Made by a program: the position numbers and the translations under genes. The notes under the pieces were generated by a model that was not told the DNA's origin, did no database searches, and saw nothing but the letters and a program-made list of their open reading frames with translations. A stretch of 42,251 bases of DNA from Streptomyces lonarensis (GTDB lineage: Bacteria; Actinomycetota; Actinomycetes; Streptomycetales; Streptomycetaceae): positions 1 through 42,251 of the forward strand of contig NZ_JAAVJD010000018.1 in NCBI RefSeq assembly GCF_012033735.1, in the 5' to 3' direction. Below, one piece after another: positions 35,129-41,931 of this stretch. How positions within the stretch are numbered: position 1 is the first letter of the stretch; each line of letters starts with the position of its first letter.

Positions 35129-36020
35129 GAGCTGATTCCAACCTGGCTGGCGGGTAGTGCGGTTGGGCTGACAACGTGGTGAAGCCCCTGGTAGACGGGT
35201 TCACGACCAAGATTCCCTCGCCCACCAGAGGCTTCACATGCTTGTCTACCCGTCCGGGCTGGACGTGTCCAGCTCTGCCCTGCGCCTGCTGTCGACCGAG
35301 CTCCGCCGACGCCGGGTGGTGATCGGAACCCGCTGGCGACGCCTGAACACGGGGCGCCAGGCCCTGCTCACCCTCGCCCACCTCCGCAACGCCCCGCCCC
35401 TACGCCCAGCTCGCGGCCGGGTTCGGCATCGGAACCACGACCGCCTACCGGTACATCGCCGAGGCCGTAGAGGTCCTGGCCGCTCTCGCTCCGAGGCTCG
35501 CCGAGGCGGCACGGACTGCCTCGGCGAAGGCGTTCGTGCTACTGGACGGGACGCTCCTGCCGACCGACCGCATCGCCGCCGACCGGCCCTTCTACTCCGG
35601 AAAGCACAAGAGACACGGGATGAACGTGCAGGTCCTCGCCGATCCCTTCGGCCGGCTGCTGTGGGCCTCACCAGCTCTACCCGGTGCTGTCCACGACGTC
35701 CGCGCGGCTCGCGAGCACGGCATCGTCGACGCCCTCACCGAGATCGGCGTCGCGTGCTGGGCCGACAAGGGATACCGCGGTGCCGGCGGCACGGTCCGCA
35801 CCCCGTACTGGGGACGGTGGGAAACACTCTCCGCAGGCCAGCAGGCGGTGAACCGGTCCCACGCGAAGATCCGCGCACTCGTCGAACAGGCCGTCGCCAC
35901 CCTCAAGTCCTGGCGACTCCTCCGCAAGCTCCGCTGCTCAACCACCCGCATCACCGCCCTCGTCCAAGCCGTCCTCACCCTGCATCTGGCCAGCTCAGCA
36001 GCATGATGGAAAAGGCTCAG
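35129..36020 (+). mobile_element. Second IS5-type element, inserted in the first
   Basis: The left boundary is where homology to the neighbouring IS stops (after 35128). The right boundary is set by an imperfect inverted repeat: GAGCTGATTCCA at about 35129 against a related sequence complementary to TGGAAAAGGCTC near 36006-36017. The ends are approximate and I could not find a convincing target-site duplication. Inside it lies a transposase with a frameshift. A relic of a similar left end occurs near 38801-38845. Confidence 0.6.
35238..36006 (+). pseudogene. IS5-type (HARBI1/DDE_4-like) transposase with a frameshift
   Basis: The first part reads MLVYPSGLDVSSSALRLLS ... LLTLAHLRN from ATG 35238. 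After 35390 the frame changes, and YAQLAAGFGIGTTTAYRYIA ... LLDGTLLPTDR ... FYSGKHKRHGMNVQVLADP ... GAVHDVRAAREHG ... KIRALVEQAVATLK follows to the stop at 36006. Between the two parts there are 10 nt (35391-35400) where nine would keep the frame. The DDE aspartates and glutamate appear present. Either the element is dead or it uses a programmed shift in this C-rich tract. Confidence 0.8.
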
Positions 36021-36311
36021 TGGCTGCGCGAAGGCGCACGTCAGTCGATTCAGAAATACCGCACCGGAAAGATTTCGCTTCGAACCCTGATCAACGACCT
36101 CGACTCGACTTCCTCGCATTTTGAGGCATCCTCACTTGGCGAGGAGCTTCGCTCACATTGGTGGACCCTAGAGGAAATCTATGCCGTTGCCCTTGACCGA
36201 GGCGATCTTGAAGAACTGTCCCGCGAGGACAAATTGGACATCGAGGAGGCCCTCGATGCACTGGATCGAGTATTGAGTCAGAGGTTGTCTCACGTGGTGA
36301 GTTTCGTGTAG
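36006..36311 (+). CDS. Immunity-like small protein trapped between two IS elements
   Basis: From ATG 36006 (or 36003) it encodes 101 aa: ARQSIQKYRTGKISLRTLIN, DLDSTSS, LRSHWWTLEEIYAVALDRGD and IEEALDALDRVLSQ. This resembles small all-helical proteins, common beside contact-dependent and RHS toxins, in which a Trp-x-x-Leu-Glu-x-x-Tyr-Ala-x-Ala-Leu-Asp core is conserved. The start codon and first residues come from the right end of the upstream IS, and the last nine residues plus stop come from the downstream IS. Original ends are therefore missing and function is doubtful. Confidence 0.5.
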   Translation: MEKAQWLREGARQSIQKYRTGKISLRTLINDLDSTSSHFEASSLGEELRSHWWTLEEIYAVALDRGDLEELSREDKLDIEEALDALDRVLSQRLSHVVSFV

Positions 36312-37110
36312 CAGGTCAGCGTGGCGACCAGGCCGAGGAAGGCGAGAAGGTGGGAGTCCTTTCGCTCGTATCGAACGGTGAGCCGTCGGTAGCCGCCGGC
36401 CGAGACGTTCACCGGACTCGATTCCCGGCCTGGCGATGCGCGGGACAGGTCCCCGTTCACGCAGCCAGGAGAGGTGGTCAGCAGAGAAGTACGCCTTGTC
36501 GGCCCGGAGCTTGACCGGGCGGCGCCGACGAGGTCCGCGCCTGGAGCGGATGGCGGGTATCGCGCGGATCAGCGGCTTGAGGGCGAGGCTGTCGTGCATG
36601 TTCGCGCCGGACACGGCCACGGCGAGCGGAAGGCCCTGGGCCTCGGACAACACGTGCAGCTTGTTGCCCTTCTTGCCGCGATCGACCGGGTTCGGCCCGG
36701 TCAGCGAGCCCCCCTTTCCGCCCGCACCGACGCGGCGTCCACGATCGCCGAGGTCCAGTCGATCTCACCCCGGGCGCCAAGTTCGTCCAGGACCGCCCGG
36801 TGCAACCGGCGCCACAGTCCCGCCTCGGTCCACGCGGTGAACCGCCGGTGCGCCGTAGCGGGCGACACCCCGAACGTCTCCGGCAGATACCGCCAGGCAC
36901 ACCCACTGGTCAGCACGTACACCACAGCCGCGAACACGGCGCGCTCGTCCAGCGGCGCCGTCCCACCGCCCTGCGGACGAGAGTTGAACGACGGCAGCAA
37001 CGGGGCAACCAGTTCCCACAGACCGTCAGGAACCAGCCGCTGCGACAGATCGACACTCACGAAGAGACATCATGCCGCAGCTCCCAACACCACCACGTGA
37101 GACAACCTCT
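36280..37110 (-). mobile_element. IS5-type insertion sequence, full length with 20-bp inverted repeats
   Basis: AGAGGTTGTCTCACGTGGTG at 36280-36299 is the exact reverse complement of 37091-37110, which defines an 831-bp element. The transposase is on the minus strand as two overlapping frames. Flanking bases show no clear target duplication. The other copy of this IS type at 34851-35128 retains sequence deleted here. Confidence 0.88.
36290..37060 (-). pseudogene. IS5-type transposase, two-frame, with a 38-bp deletion
   Basis: Frame A (37060-36701) encodes 119 aa: RLVPDGLWELVAPLLPSF, YVLTSGCAWRYLPETFGVSP, DWTSAIVDAASVRAERGAR. At AAAGGGGGG on the minus strand (36709-36717) a -1 shift leads to GSLTGPNPVDRGKKGNKLHV, AVSGANMHDSLALKPLI, LRADKAYFSADHLSWLRERG. 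This is the classic arrangement for a programmed -1 shift in IS5/IS427-type elements. After GIESGERLGR the sequence lacks 38 nt present in the copy at 34874-35128, which throws the C-terminus out of frame. This copy is therefore probably inactive. Confidence 0.85.
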
Positions 37111-37122
37111 AGGTCTACCGTT

Positions 37123-37155
37123 TCAGGCGCCCGCAGCAACATGGCGGGCGCCTGA
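37123..37155. terminator. 12-bp perfect stem-loop
   Basis: TCAGGCGCCCGC at 37123-37134 pairs perfectly with GCGGGCGCCTGA at 37144-37155 around a 9-nt loop. It lies just outside the IS terminal repeat and upstream of the next small gene. Confidence 0.7.
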
Positions 37156-37236
37156 GGTCCTTAACCGCCGCATTTGCCAAAGTCTCCCTGCGTGACTGCG
37201 CCTGGCTACCAACAAGAGCGACGCGAGGAGTTGACC

Positions 37237-37674
37237 GTGAATGACCCAATGGACTACTCCGGAATCAAGTCCTAGACAGAGGAATGGGGAGAAAGAGTTG
37301 ATTACCTGGACTACGTCAAATTTCATGGAGATCTAGGGATGATGGTGGCACTCTCTCGGGTTTTCTGGCCGCGCCTCGTCGAAGTGGAGAGCTGCGTGCC
37401 ATGGGATCGCGCTTACGAAGAGTCGAATTTCAAAGCTTGGCGTGATAGCCTCTCCGGCGACGTTCGGAAGATTGAGGCGACGTTGAACCAACTACGAGTC
37501 TGGCAAAGTGTCGATTCGAATGAGACTGAAGAAGACTGGCGGGCGCAGGATTTCTTTGCTGCACGCGTTGCCAAGACTTGGCGCGCCGCATTGTCCGCTG
37601 GATTTCCTGAACGAAGCTTCGGTGTTCGGGTCATCGACCCCGAGGATGGCTCAATTGTTACCTTCTCGTCCTGA
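37237..37674 (+). pseudogene. Small island gene interrupted by an in-frame amber codon
   Basis: A GTG at 37237 has an excellent ribosome binding site (GAGGAG, 6 nt upstream) and reads NDPMDYSGIKS, then TAG at 37273-37275. It continues in the same frame as TEEWGERVDYLDYVKFHGDL, ALSRVFWPRLVEVE, AWRDSLSGDVRKIEATLNQL to a stop at 37674. With the TAG as a sense codon it would be 145 aa. The downstream ATG at 37339 gives 111 aa but has no ribosome binding site. The family is an unnamed actinobacterial one; an immunity role is inferred from context only. Confidence 0.7.
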
Positions 37675-37727
37675 GTTATGACGGCGGTGTCGTCACAGCC
37701 AGAACCCCTAAAGCTGATTTTGACTAG

Positions 37728-37841
37728 CACTTCAGTCAGTACGTACATTCGCATAATGGCGTTCCTGGCGTGGAGGTTGCCATTCCGAACACGGCGTTCG
37801 GTCGACTTGATCAGTACCCACGAAGTTTGGCAGGACAGTGA
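37728..37841 (+). pseudogene. C-terminal stub of a lost toxin-like protein
   Basis: The 37 residues before the stop at 37839-37841 (HNGVPGVEVAIPNTAFGRLD, QYPRS) look like the end of a folded protein; upstream, an in-frame TAG (37725) and frame changes hide any longer reading. The stop overlaps the start of the next gene as GTGA. This is the coupling expected between a toxin and its immunity gene. Identification as an RHS-type toxin tail is from pattern memory. Confidence 0.4.
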
Positions 37842-38119
37842 CAAACGGACAGCTCAGCGAATACGAGCAAGCCCTCGTCGGCGAGATGGTCGATGGTGAA
37901 ATTGAGGCGGTCTTTCGCTGGGGAATAATCGTGGACCTGGGACTATCTCGCGCTGGGCTCATTGACGCCCTGTACATCGACGCTGGGGATAATTACCAGG
38001 TTGGCGATCAAGTCAGCGGCTACCTGGACTACTTTGACGAGCAGAAGGACAAGTTCATCTTGAGGCCGCCTAACCAAATCCCGCTTGCTGAGCGACTGAG
38101 GCGGGCAACGGGCCAATAG
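37838..38119 (+). CDS. Small S1-like (OB-fold) protein, possible immunity protein
   Basis: The 93-aa product starts at a GTG that overlaps the upstream stop by 4 nt. ALVGEMVDGEIEAVFRWGII, VDLGLSRAGLIDALYIDAGD, YQVGDQVSGYLDYFDE and KFILRP follow the order of an S1/OB fold: Gly-x-Val, Trp-Gly-x-x-Val-Asp-Leu, Gly-Asp-x-Val. Such proteins are often found in actinobacterial toxin loci; whether this one binds RNA or a toxin cannot be told. The frame is intact. A strong stem-loop follows 36 nt after the stop. Confidence 0.7.
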   Translation: MTNGQLSEYEQALVGEMVDGEIEAVFRWGIIVDLGLSRAGLIDALYIDAGDNYQVGDQVSGYLDYFDEQKDKFILRPPNQIPLAERLRRATGQ

Positions 38120-38155
38120 TTGAAGGTCCTCAACCAAGTCCGCGCAGACCCCTGA

Positions 38156-38194
38156 CCAGAAGCCCCGTCAGGTGAGTGTCGGCGGGGCTTCTGG
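38156..38194. terminator. 12-bp perfect stem-loop, right twin
   Basis: CCAGAAGCCCCG at 38156-38167 pairs perfectly with 38183-38194 around a 15-nt loop. The arm core GAAGCCCCG is shared with the hairpin at 29951-29985. It follows the S1-like gene and converges on an IS remnant. Confidence 0.75.
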
Positions 38195-38272
38195 GGCCCC
38201 GGCGACCGTTTCGCCAAGGCGGCAGGAGCGATTCGATCAGCGCCCACACGTCGTCGTCCACGATCTCCGGCC
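38193..38272 (-). pseudogene. N-terminal scrap of another IS5-type transposase
   Basis: On the minus strand, bases 38272-38193 read PEIVDDDVWALIESLLPPW, the typical opening of IS5-family transposases. No more of the element can be recognised on either side. It shows yet another insertion at the right edge of the island. Confidence 0.65.
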
Positions 38273-38358
38273 GGGTATGACACCATCACGAACGGCCGAG
38301 TCGTCACACCGGCCACGGCCGACCAGCACACTTCGACAGGATCGTGCTACAAGCTCTA

Positions 38359-38749
38359 ATGACGCTCATTCAATTGACTGACCCCGACTTTCGCGTGTGC
38401 GAGATCGGTTTCGACTTGTTGTTGACCATCCAGGAAGAGGCGGAGGAGAAAGGATGGGCAACCCGATGGTCCTCTGCGGATGCGCTTCGGAGCCAAGCCA
38501 GGGAAGGCGACGTCTTGCTTCGACCATTGACGCGGGAGGAGCGCGGAGGAGTCGTGCGATCGTATCGATGCCTGCTGCTTTTCGCGACGAAATGATGACC
38601 AGAACGCTGGCGGCGTCGCCACCATGGATATCGACCCGGCAAGACTGAAATTACTGGAGCGAATCGATCGAGACCCTACTACTCGGAGAGCCTTCGCACA
38701 GATTTTCACGCTAGCAACAGGCGGGATTCTGATGATCCCGAAGGAATAG
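38359..38749 (+). pseudogene. Small island gene with a one-base insertion
   Basis: Frame 1 from ATG 38359 reads LTDPDFRVCEIGFDLLLTIQ, WATRWSSADALRSQAREGDV, SYRCLLLFATK and stops at 38595. The next frame continues the same protein: NDDQNAGGVATMDIDPARLK, LLERIDRDPTTRRAFAQIFT, GGILMIPKE, ending at 38749. Removing one A from the AAA at 38590-38592 joins them into ~130 residues. The family is unnamed to me but coherent. No ribosome binding site is obvious. Confidence 0.65.
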
Positions 38750-39035
38750 CCTCTCAATCTGTTCGGAGCAGGCTGTGCGATTAGGCCGAGAATGGGGCGA
38801 AGCCCCCGGGTTGACGCGTTCACGACCAAGATCGCCCGTTTCGCCGGAACTTTGCATGGGAGTCCGGGGCCAGAGGTGACTCCTCGTCGCCGAGACCGTC
38901 GGGCTGCGGCTGAAGGATGGGGGCGCCGCTTTCCTGCTCCAGGCCGACGGAGGCTGCCGGGCGCACCTCCGCGTCTACCGCACCCCGCACTCCGACAGGT
39001 GGAGGTCCAGGGCCTGATCGGCGAGAGGCCAGGAG
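38750..39035. other. Junk region with IS-end relic and coding scraps
   Basis: Bases 38801-38845 closely resemble the left part of the IS at about 35175-35225 (shared TTCACGACCAAGAT and flanking GAAGCCCC), so they are an IS-end relic. From about 38890 the plus strand reads ETVGLRLKDGGAAFLLQADG, GCRAHLRVYRTPHSDR and then, after a one-base shift, VEVQGLIGERPGVN. This is a scrap of an actinobacterial protein. No intact gene is present. Confidence 0.5.
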
Positions 39036-40088
39036 TCAACCGGTGCGCGGTGGGCGGGGTTGATAGTCGGGTGGGGTGGTGGTGGGGGTGAGGGCGGTGG
39101 AGAGCCAGGTGAAGGCTCGGGCGTAGTCGGCTAGTTGGGCATTGTTGGATTCCAGGGTGCCGCTGATGACCTGGACGAGGTGCTGGTAGCGCTCCTGGGG
39201 GTCGGTGGCGGGTGGGCCCTGGGCTGCCTGTTCCAGGTCGGCGAGGATGGTCGGCTCGATCTCCAGCAGCCCGCGGCCGATCTCGTCGCGCGTCTCCGGG
39301 TCCTCGAAGGAGGCGTCGAACATCTCGCCGAGCCAGGTGAGGTAGCGGGCGGCCAGCTCCTGGCCGAGGGGCGAGTCCGGGGCCACGCCGGCCTTGTGTG
39401 CCTCGACGGCCTCCTCGATGAGCGGGGTGGCGCTCTCGTAGGAGGCGAGCGCCGTCGGGGAGACCAGCATCTGGCCGGGGCCGTCGGTGAAGCGGTCGTT
39501 CAGGTCGTCGCGGATCGCGCGCCGCACCTCCGGGTCGCTGACCATCGACGCCAACTCGATCCAGGCGTCCAGCTGCTCCGGGGTCGGCTCGTCCGGGAGT
39601 CGGGGCGGCGCCGAGTTCAGCTCGGCCACGAACCGCGGGTTCTCGTTGAGGCCGTCGCTCACGTCGGCCCAGAACTCCTCGATCAGCCGCACTCGCTCCT
39701 CGTCCGACATGGTGACGAGGCGGTGCAGCAGGGCGATCTGCTCGGCGCTGCCTCGCTGGCGGACGATGGCCCGGAGCACCGCGCGGCGGGCGCGCAGTCG
39801 GGACGCCTCACGTTCCAGGACCTCCAGGTGCGCGGTGGCCAGTTCGTGGACGGTCGTCCGGCCGGCTATGAGCTGTCGGATGTCGTCCAGGCCGGTGTCG
39901 AGGTCGCGCAGGGTGCGGACCATCTCCAGGCGGGCCACGGCCTCGATGGAGTACAGGCGGTAGCCGGCGGGCGTGAGCCCGGAGGGCTCCACGACACCGG
40001 CGTCGGCGTAGAAGCGGATGGCGCTGACGCTGAGGCCGGTGCGGCGCGCCACGTCTCCGATCGGGTACATCGTCGCGTCGTCGTTCAC
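39036..40088 (-). CDS. MerR-family transcriptional regulator with long C-terminal sensor region
   Basis: From the GTG at 40088 it is 350 aa; starts at 40109 and 40070 are also possible. The N-terminal winged helix-turn-helix is clear: MYPIGDVARRTGLSVSAIRF, YADAGVVEPSGLTPAGYRLY, LRDLDTGLDDIRQLI. A coiled-coil dimerisation helix follows (HLEVLEREASRLRARRAVL), as in MerR/TipA regulators. The remaining ~220 residues are helical and acidic, with no cysteine cluster, so metal sensing is unlikely and an organic ligand more plausible. It lies at the right border of the island; its target is unknown. Confidence 0.88.
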   Translation of the reverse strand: MNDDATMYPIGDVARRTGLSVSAIRFYADAGVVEPSGLTPAGYRLYSIEAVARLEMVRTLRDLDTGLDDIRQLIAGRTTVHELATAHLEVLEREASRLRARRAVLRAIVRQRGSAEQIALLHRLVTMSDEERVRLIEEFWADVSDGLNENPRFVAELNSAPPRLPDEPTPEQLDAWIELASMVSDPEVRRAIRDDLNDRFTDGPGQMLVSPTALASYESATPLIEEAVEAHKAGVAPDSPLGQELAARYLTWLGEMFDASFEDPETRDEIGRGLLEIEPTILADLEQAAQGPPATDPQERYQHLVQVISGTLESNNAQLADYARAFTWLSTALTPTTTPPDYQPRPPRTG

Positions 40089-40157
40089 GCTGCCACTCTG
40101 CGGTCTCAACCCGCTTGAGACTCAACCCCTCGTGCGAACGGGACGACGCGCGGCGCC

Positions 40158-40442
40158 TCAGCGCGCGGCGTGGGCGTCCTTCACCGTGGCCACGAAGGCC
40201 AGCCAGCCGGAGGGCGGAAAGGCCAGGATGGGGCTGTCGTGCAGCTTGGAGTCGCGCACCGGGACGACGGTCGCCGGGCCGAGCCCGGCTTCGAGGCAAG
40301 CGCCGCCGTTGCTGCTGCTGTAGCTCGACCGGTGCCAGTCGACCGGGCCGCAGCAGCGTGGGTCGTAGCCGACCTCCAGACACTCGCCACCATTGGTGCC
40401 GCTGTAGCTGGACTTCCGCCAGATGAATCGGTCGCGGTGCAT
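40158..40442 (-). CDS. DUF397 protein with duplicated motif
   Basis: The ATG at 40442 has a strong GGAGGTGG ribosome binding site, giving 94 aa. DUF397 proteins pair with XRE/DUF5753 regulators in actinobacteria. Here the characteristic WxKSSYS-NGG-CLEVG motif appears twice: FIWRKSSYSGTNGGECLEVG and DWHRSSYSSSNGGACLEAG. The usual C-terminal half follows once (VVPVRDSKLHDSPILAFPP). The protein looks like an internal duplication or a fusion of two DUF397 genes. It lies 145 nt downstream of the second DUF397 gene on the same strand. Confidence 0.85.
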   Translation of the reverse strand: MHRDRFIWRKSSYSGTNGGECLEVGYDPRCCGPVDWHRSSYSSSNGGACLEAGLGPATVVPVRDSKLHDSPILAFPPSGWLAFVATVKDAHAAR

Positions 40443-40587
40443 GCGCCACCTCCGGGTGGGCGAGCCGGGTCCCTGGACCCACCACGGTGACCGGCGGCCG
40501 GACGGTGCGCAAGACCGCCGTAACAGCGCGAACCCCGCCGGTTCACTCATCCGACCCGGCGGGGTCCTGACGTCGCACGCGTTGCAC

Positions 40588-40797
40588 TCAGGCGGAGAAG
40601 CGGCCGTCCTTGACCGTGGCCAGGAACTTGCCCCAACCGGCGCTCGGGAAGCTCAGCACCGGACTGTCGGACAGCTTCGAGTCACGCACCGGGACCGCAC
40701 CCGGCAGGCCACGCCCGGCCTCCAGGCAGTTCCCACCGTTGGTGCTGCTGTAGGTGGACTTGTGCCACTGCACGGCACGTCCGGTTCCACCACTCAT
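40588..40797 (-). CDS. DUF397 protein, partner of the overlapping XRE regulator
   Basis: The 69-aa protein has a single standard DUF397 unit: QWHKSTYSSTNGGNCLEAG, AVPVRDSKLSDSPVLSF, AGWGKFLATVKDG. Its ATG overlaps the stop of the XRE gene as ATGA, so the two are translationally coupled. In Streptomyces such pairs (the Scr1/Scr2 and WhiJ-type systems) affect development and secondary metabolism, with the small protein thought to modulate the DNA-binding partner. Confidence 0.9.
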   Translation of the reverse strand: MSGGTGRAVQWHKSTYSSTNGGNCLEAGRGLPGAVPVRDSKLSDSPVLSFPSAGWGKFLATVKDGRFSA

Positions 40798-41612
40798 CTC
40801 TGAAGACCTCTCATGTGTTCGCGGATCAGTTCGACCGACTTGCCGGGCGACAGAGCTTCAGCCCTCAAGAGATCATATGCATGCAGGGCATCCCGAGTCT
40901 CAGACTCGTCTGCACTCATTCGTCCTTGAGCGAAACCGTCCGCGTAGAGCACGTCGGGCGTCTCCGTGAAGCTCAGGATCGTGAAGGGACCGGCCAAGCC
41001 AGTGTGCGCCGTCACCACTTCCGGGACAACCTGGATAACGGTCCTCGGTTGCTCACCTTCTTGAAGCAGTCGCTCGAGCTGCCCCCGCATGACGTTGTCT
41101 CCGCCCAACCGGCGACGCAACACTTGCTCGTCGAGGACGAACCACGCTCGCGGCCTTCCCTTCCCGGCAAGGACCTGCTGACGGCTGATCCTCGACGTCA
41201 CGAGGTCGTCGAGCATGTCTGATCGCAGGGCGGACAGCATTGCTCGCGCATACTCCTCCGTCTGCAACAACCCCGGGATCACTTGGCTTTCAAAGCTCCG
41301 GATCGCGATGGCCTCCCGCTCCATCTCGACGTACGGCAGGAACCAGGCGGGGTAGGCGTAGGCCAGCACCAGGGGGTGCAGGCGGGCGAAGTGGCCGTCG
41401 GTGGCCAGCGCGGCGTCCAGGCTCTCGGACATCTCGATCGACGGCACCTGCCGGGCCCGTTCGATCTTGCAGATCATCGACTGGGTGGTGTGGGCGGCCG
41501 AGGCAAGCTCCCCCTGCGCCCACGACGCCTTCGTGCGCAGGCGCCGCAGCTCCGTCCCGAAGAACTCCAGCAAGGAAACCTTCGGAGACGGGGTGATGCG
41601 TTCGGCGGTCAT
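40794..41612 (-). CDS. XRE-family regulator with DUF5753 domain (Scr1/WhiJ type)
   Basis: The protein is 272 aa. The N-terminal helix-turn-helix spans about residues 15-70: EFFGTELRRLRTKASWAQGE, AHTTQSMICKIERARQVPS. The rest is the DUF5753 region: IRSFESQVIPGLLQTEEYAR, RQQVLAGKGRPRAWFVLDEQ, LRRRLGG, FTILSFTETPDVLYAD. It probably represses or activates its own operon and developmental or antibiotic genes. The classical third member of such clusters, a histidine-kinase-like ATPase, is not seen upstream. Confidence 0.92.
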   Translation of the reverse strand: MTAERITPSPKVSLLEFFGTELRRLRTKASWAQGELASAAHTTQSMICKIERARQVPSIEMSESLDAALATDGHFARLHPLVLAYAYPAWFLPYVEMEREAIAIRSFESQVIPGLLQTEEYARAMLSALRSDMLDDLVTSRISRQQVLAGKGRPRAWFVLDEQVLRRRLGGDNVMRGQLERLLQEGEQPRTVIQVVPEVVTAHTGLAGPFTILSFTETPDVLYADGFAQGRMSADESETRDALHAYDLLRAEALSPGKSVELIREHMRGLQR

Positions 41613-41931
41613 GGTCCTCCTCTCCCTTCACATGACGGAATGCGGCTCATCGGTGAACCACTGGCGTGTCCACCGAACCGAGCGCAACCCTAGAGCCACA
41701 AACAGTCACCTGCGCCCCACATGCACAGATTCGAGGATTCGAATCCATGACACGCCACAAACGGCGAGAAGCACGGAAATCGCGTGCGACAATGCGCGCC
41801 TCCGGGCCTCCTGCGGTGTCGCCCCATCCGTGTTTCCGCAGTTCCCATCCTTCGCACCACTCGCCGCCGCGCACCGCTGGCCTGCGGTTTCTCTCGCGCG
41901 AGGCGACCGCACTCCCCCGGGCGGCCCTCGC
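41613..41931. other. 319-bp region upstream of the XRE regulator
   Basis: It should contain the leftward promoter of the XRE-DUF397 operon. A 12-bp palindrome, GGATTCGAATCC at 41735-41746, may be an operator. The open frames here are short and overlap each other; I support none of them as a gene. Confidence 0.4.

Noticed and set aside
25208..38749. CRISPR array or retron in the low-GC island
   Set aside because: No regularly spaced repeats, no cas genes and no reverse transcriptase motif (YxDD) were seen.
41735..41746. GGATTCGAATCC, which resembles a tRNA T-arm
   Set aside because: No acceptor, D or anticodon stems can be built around it; treated only as a palindrome and possible operator.
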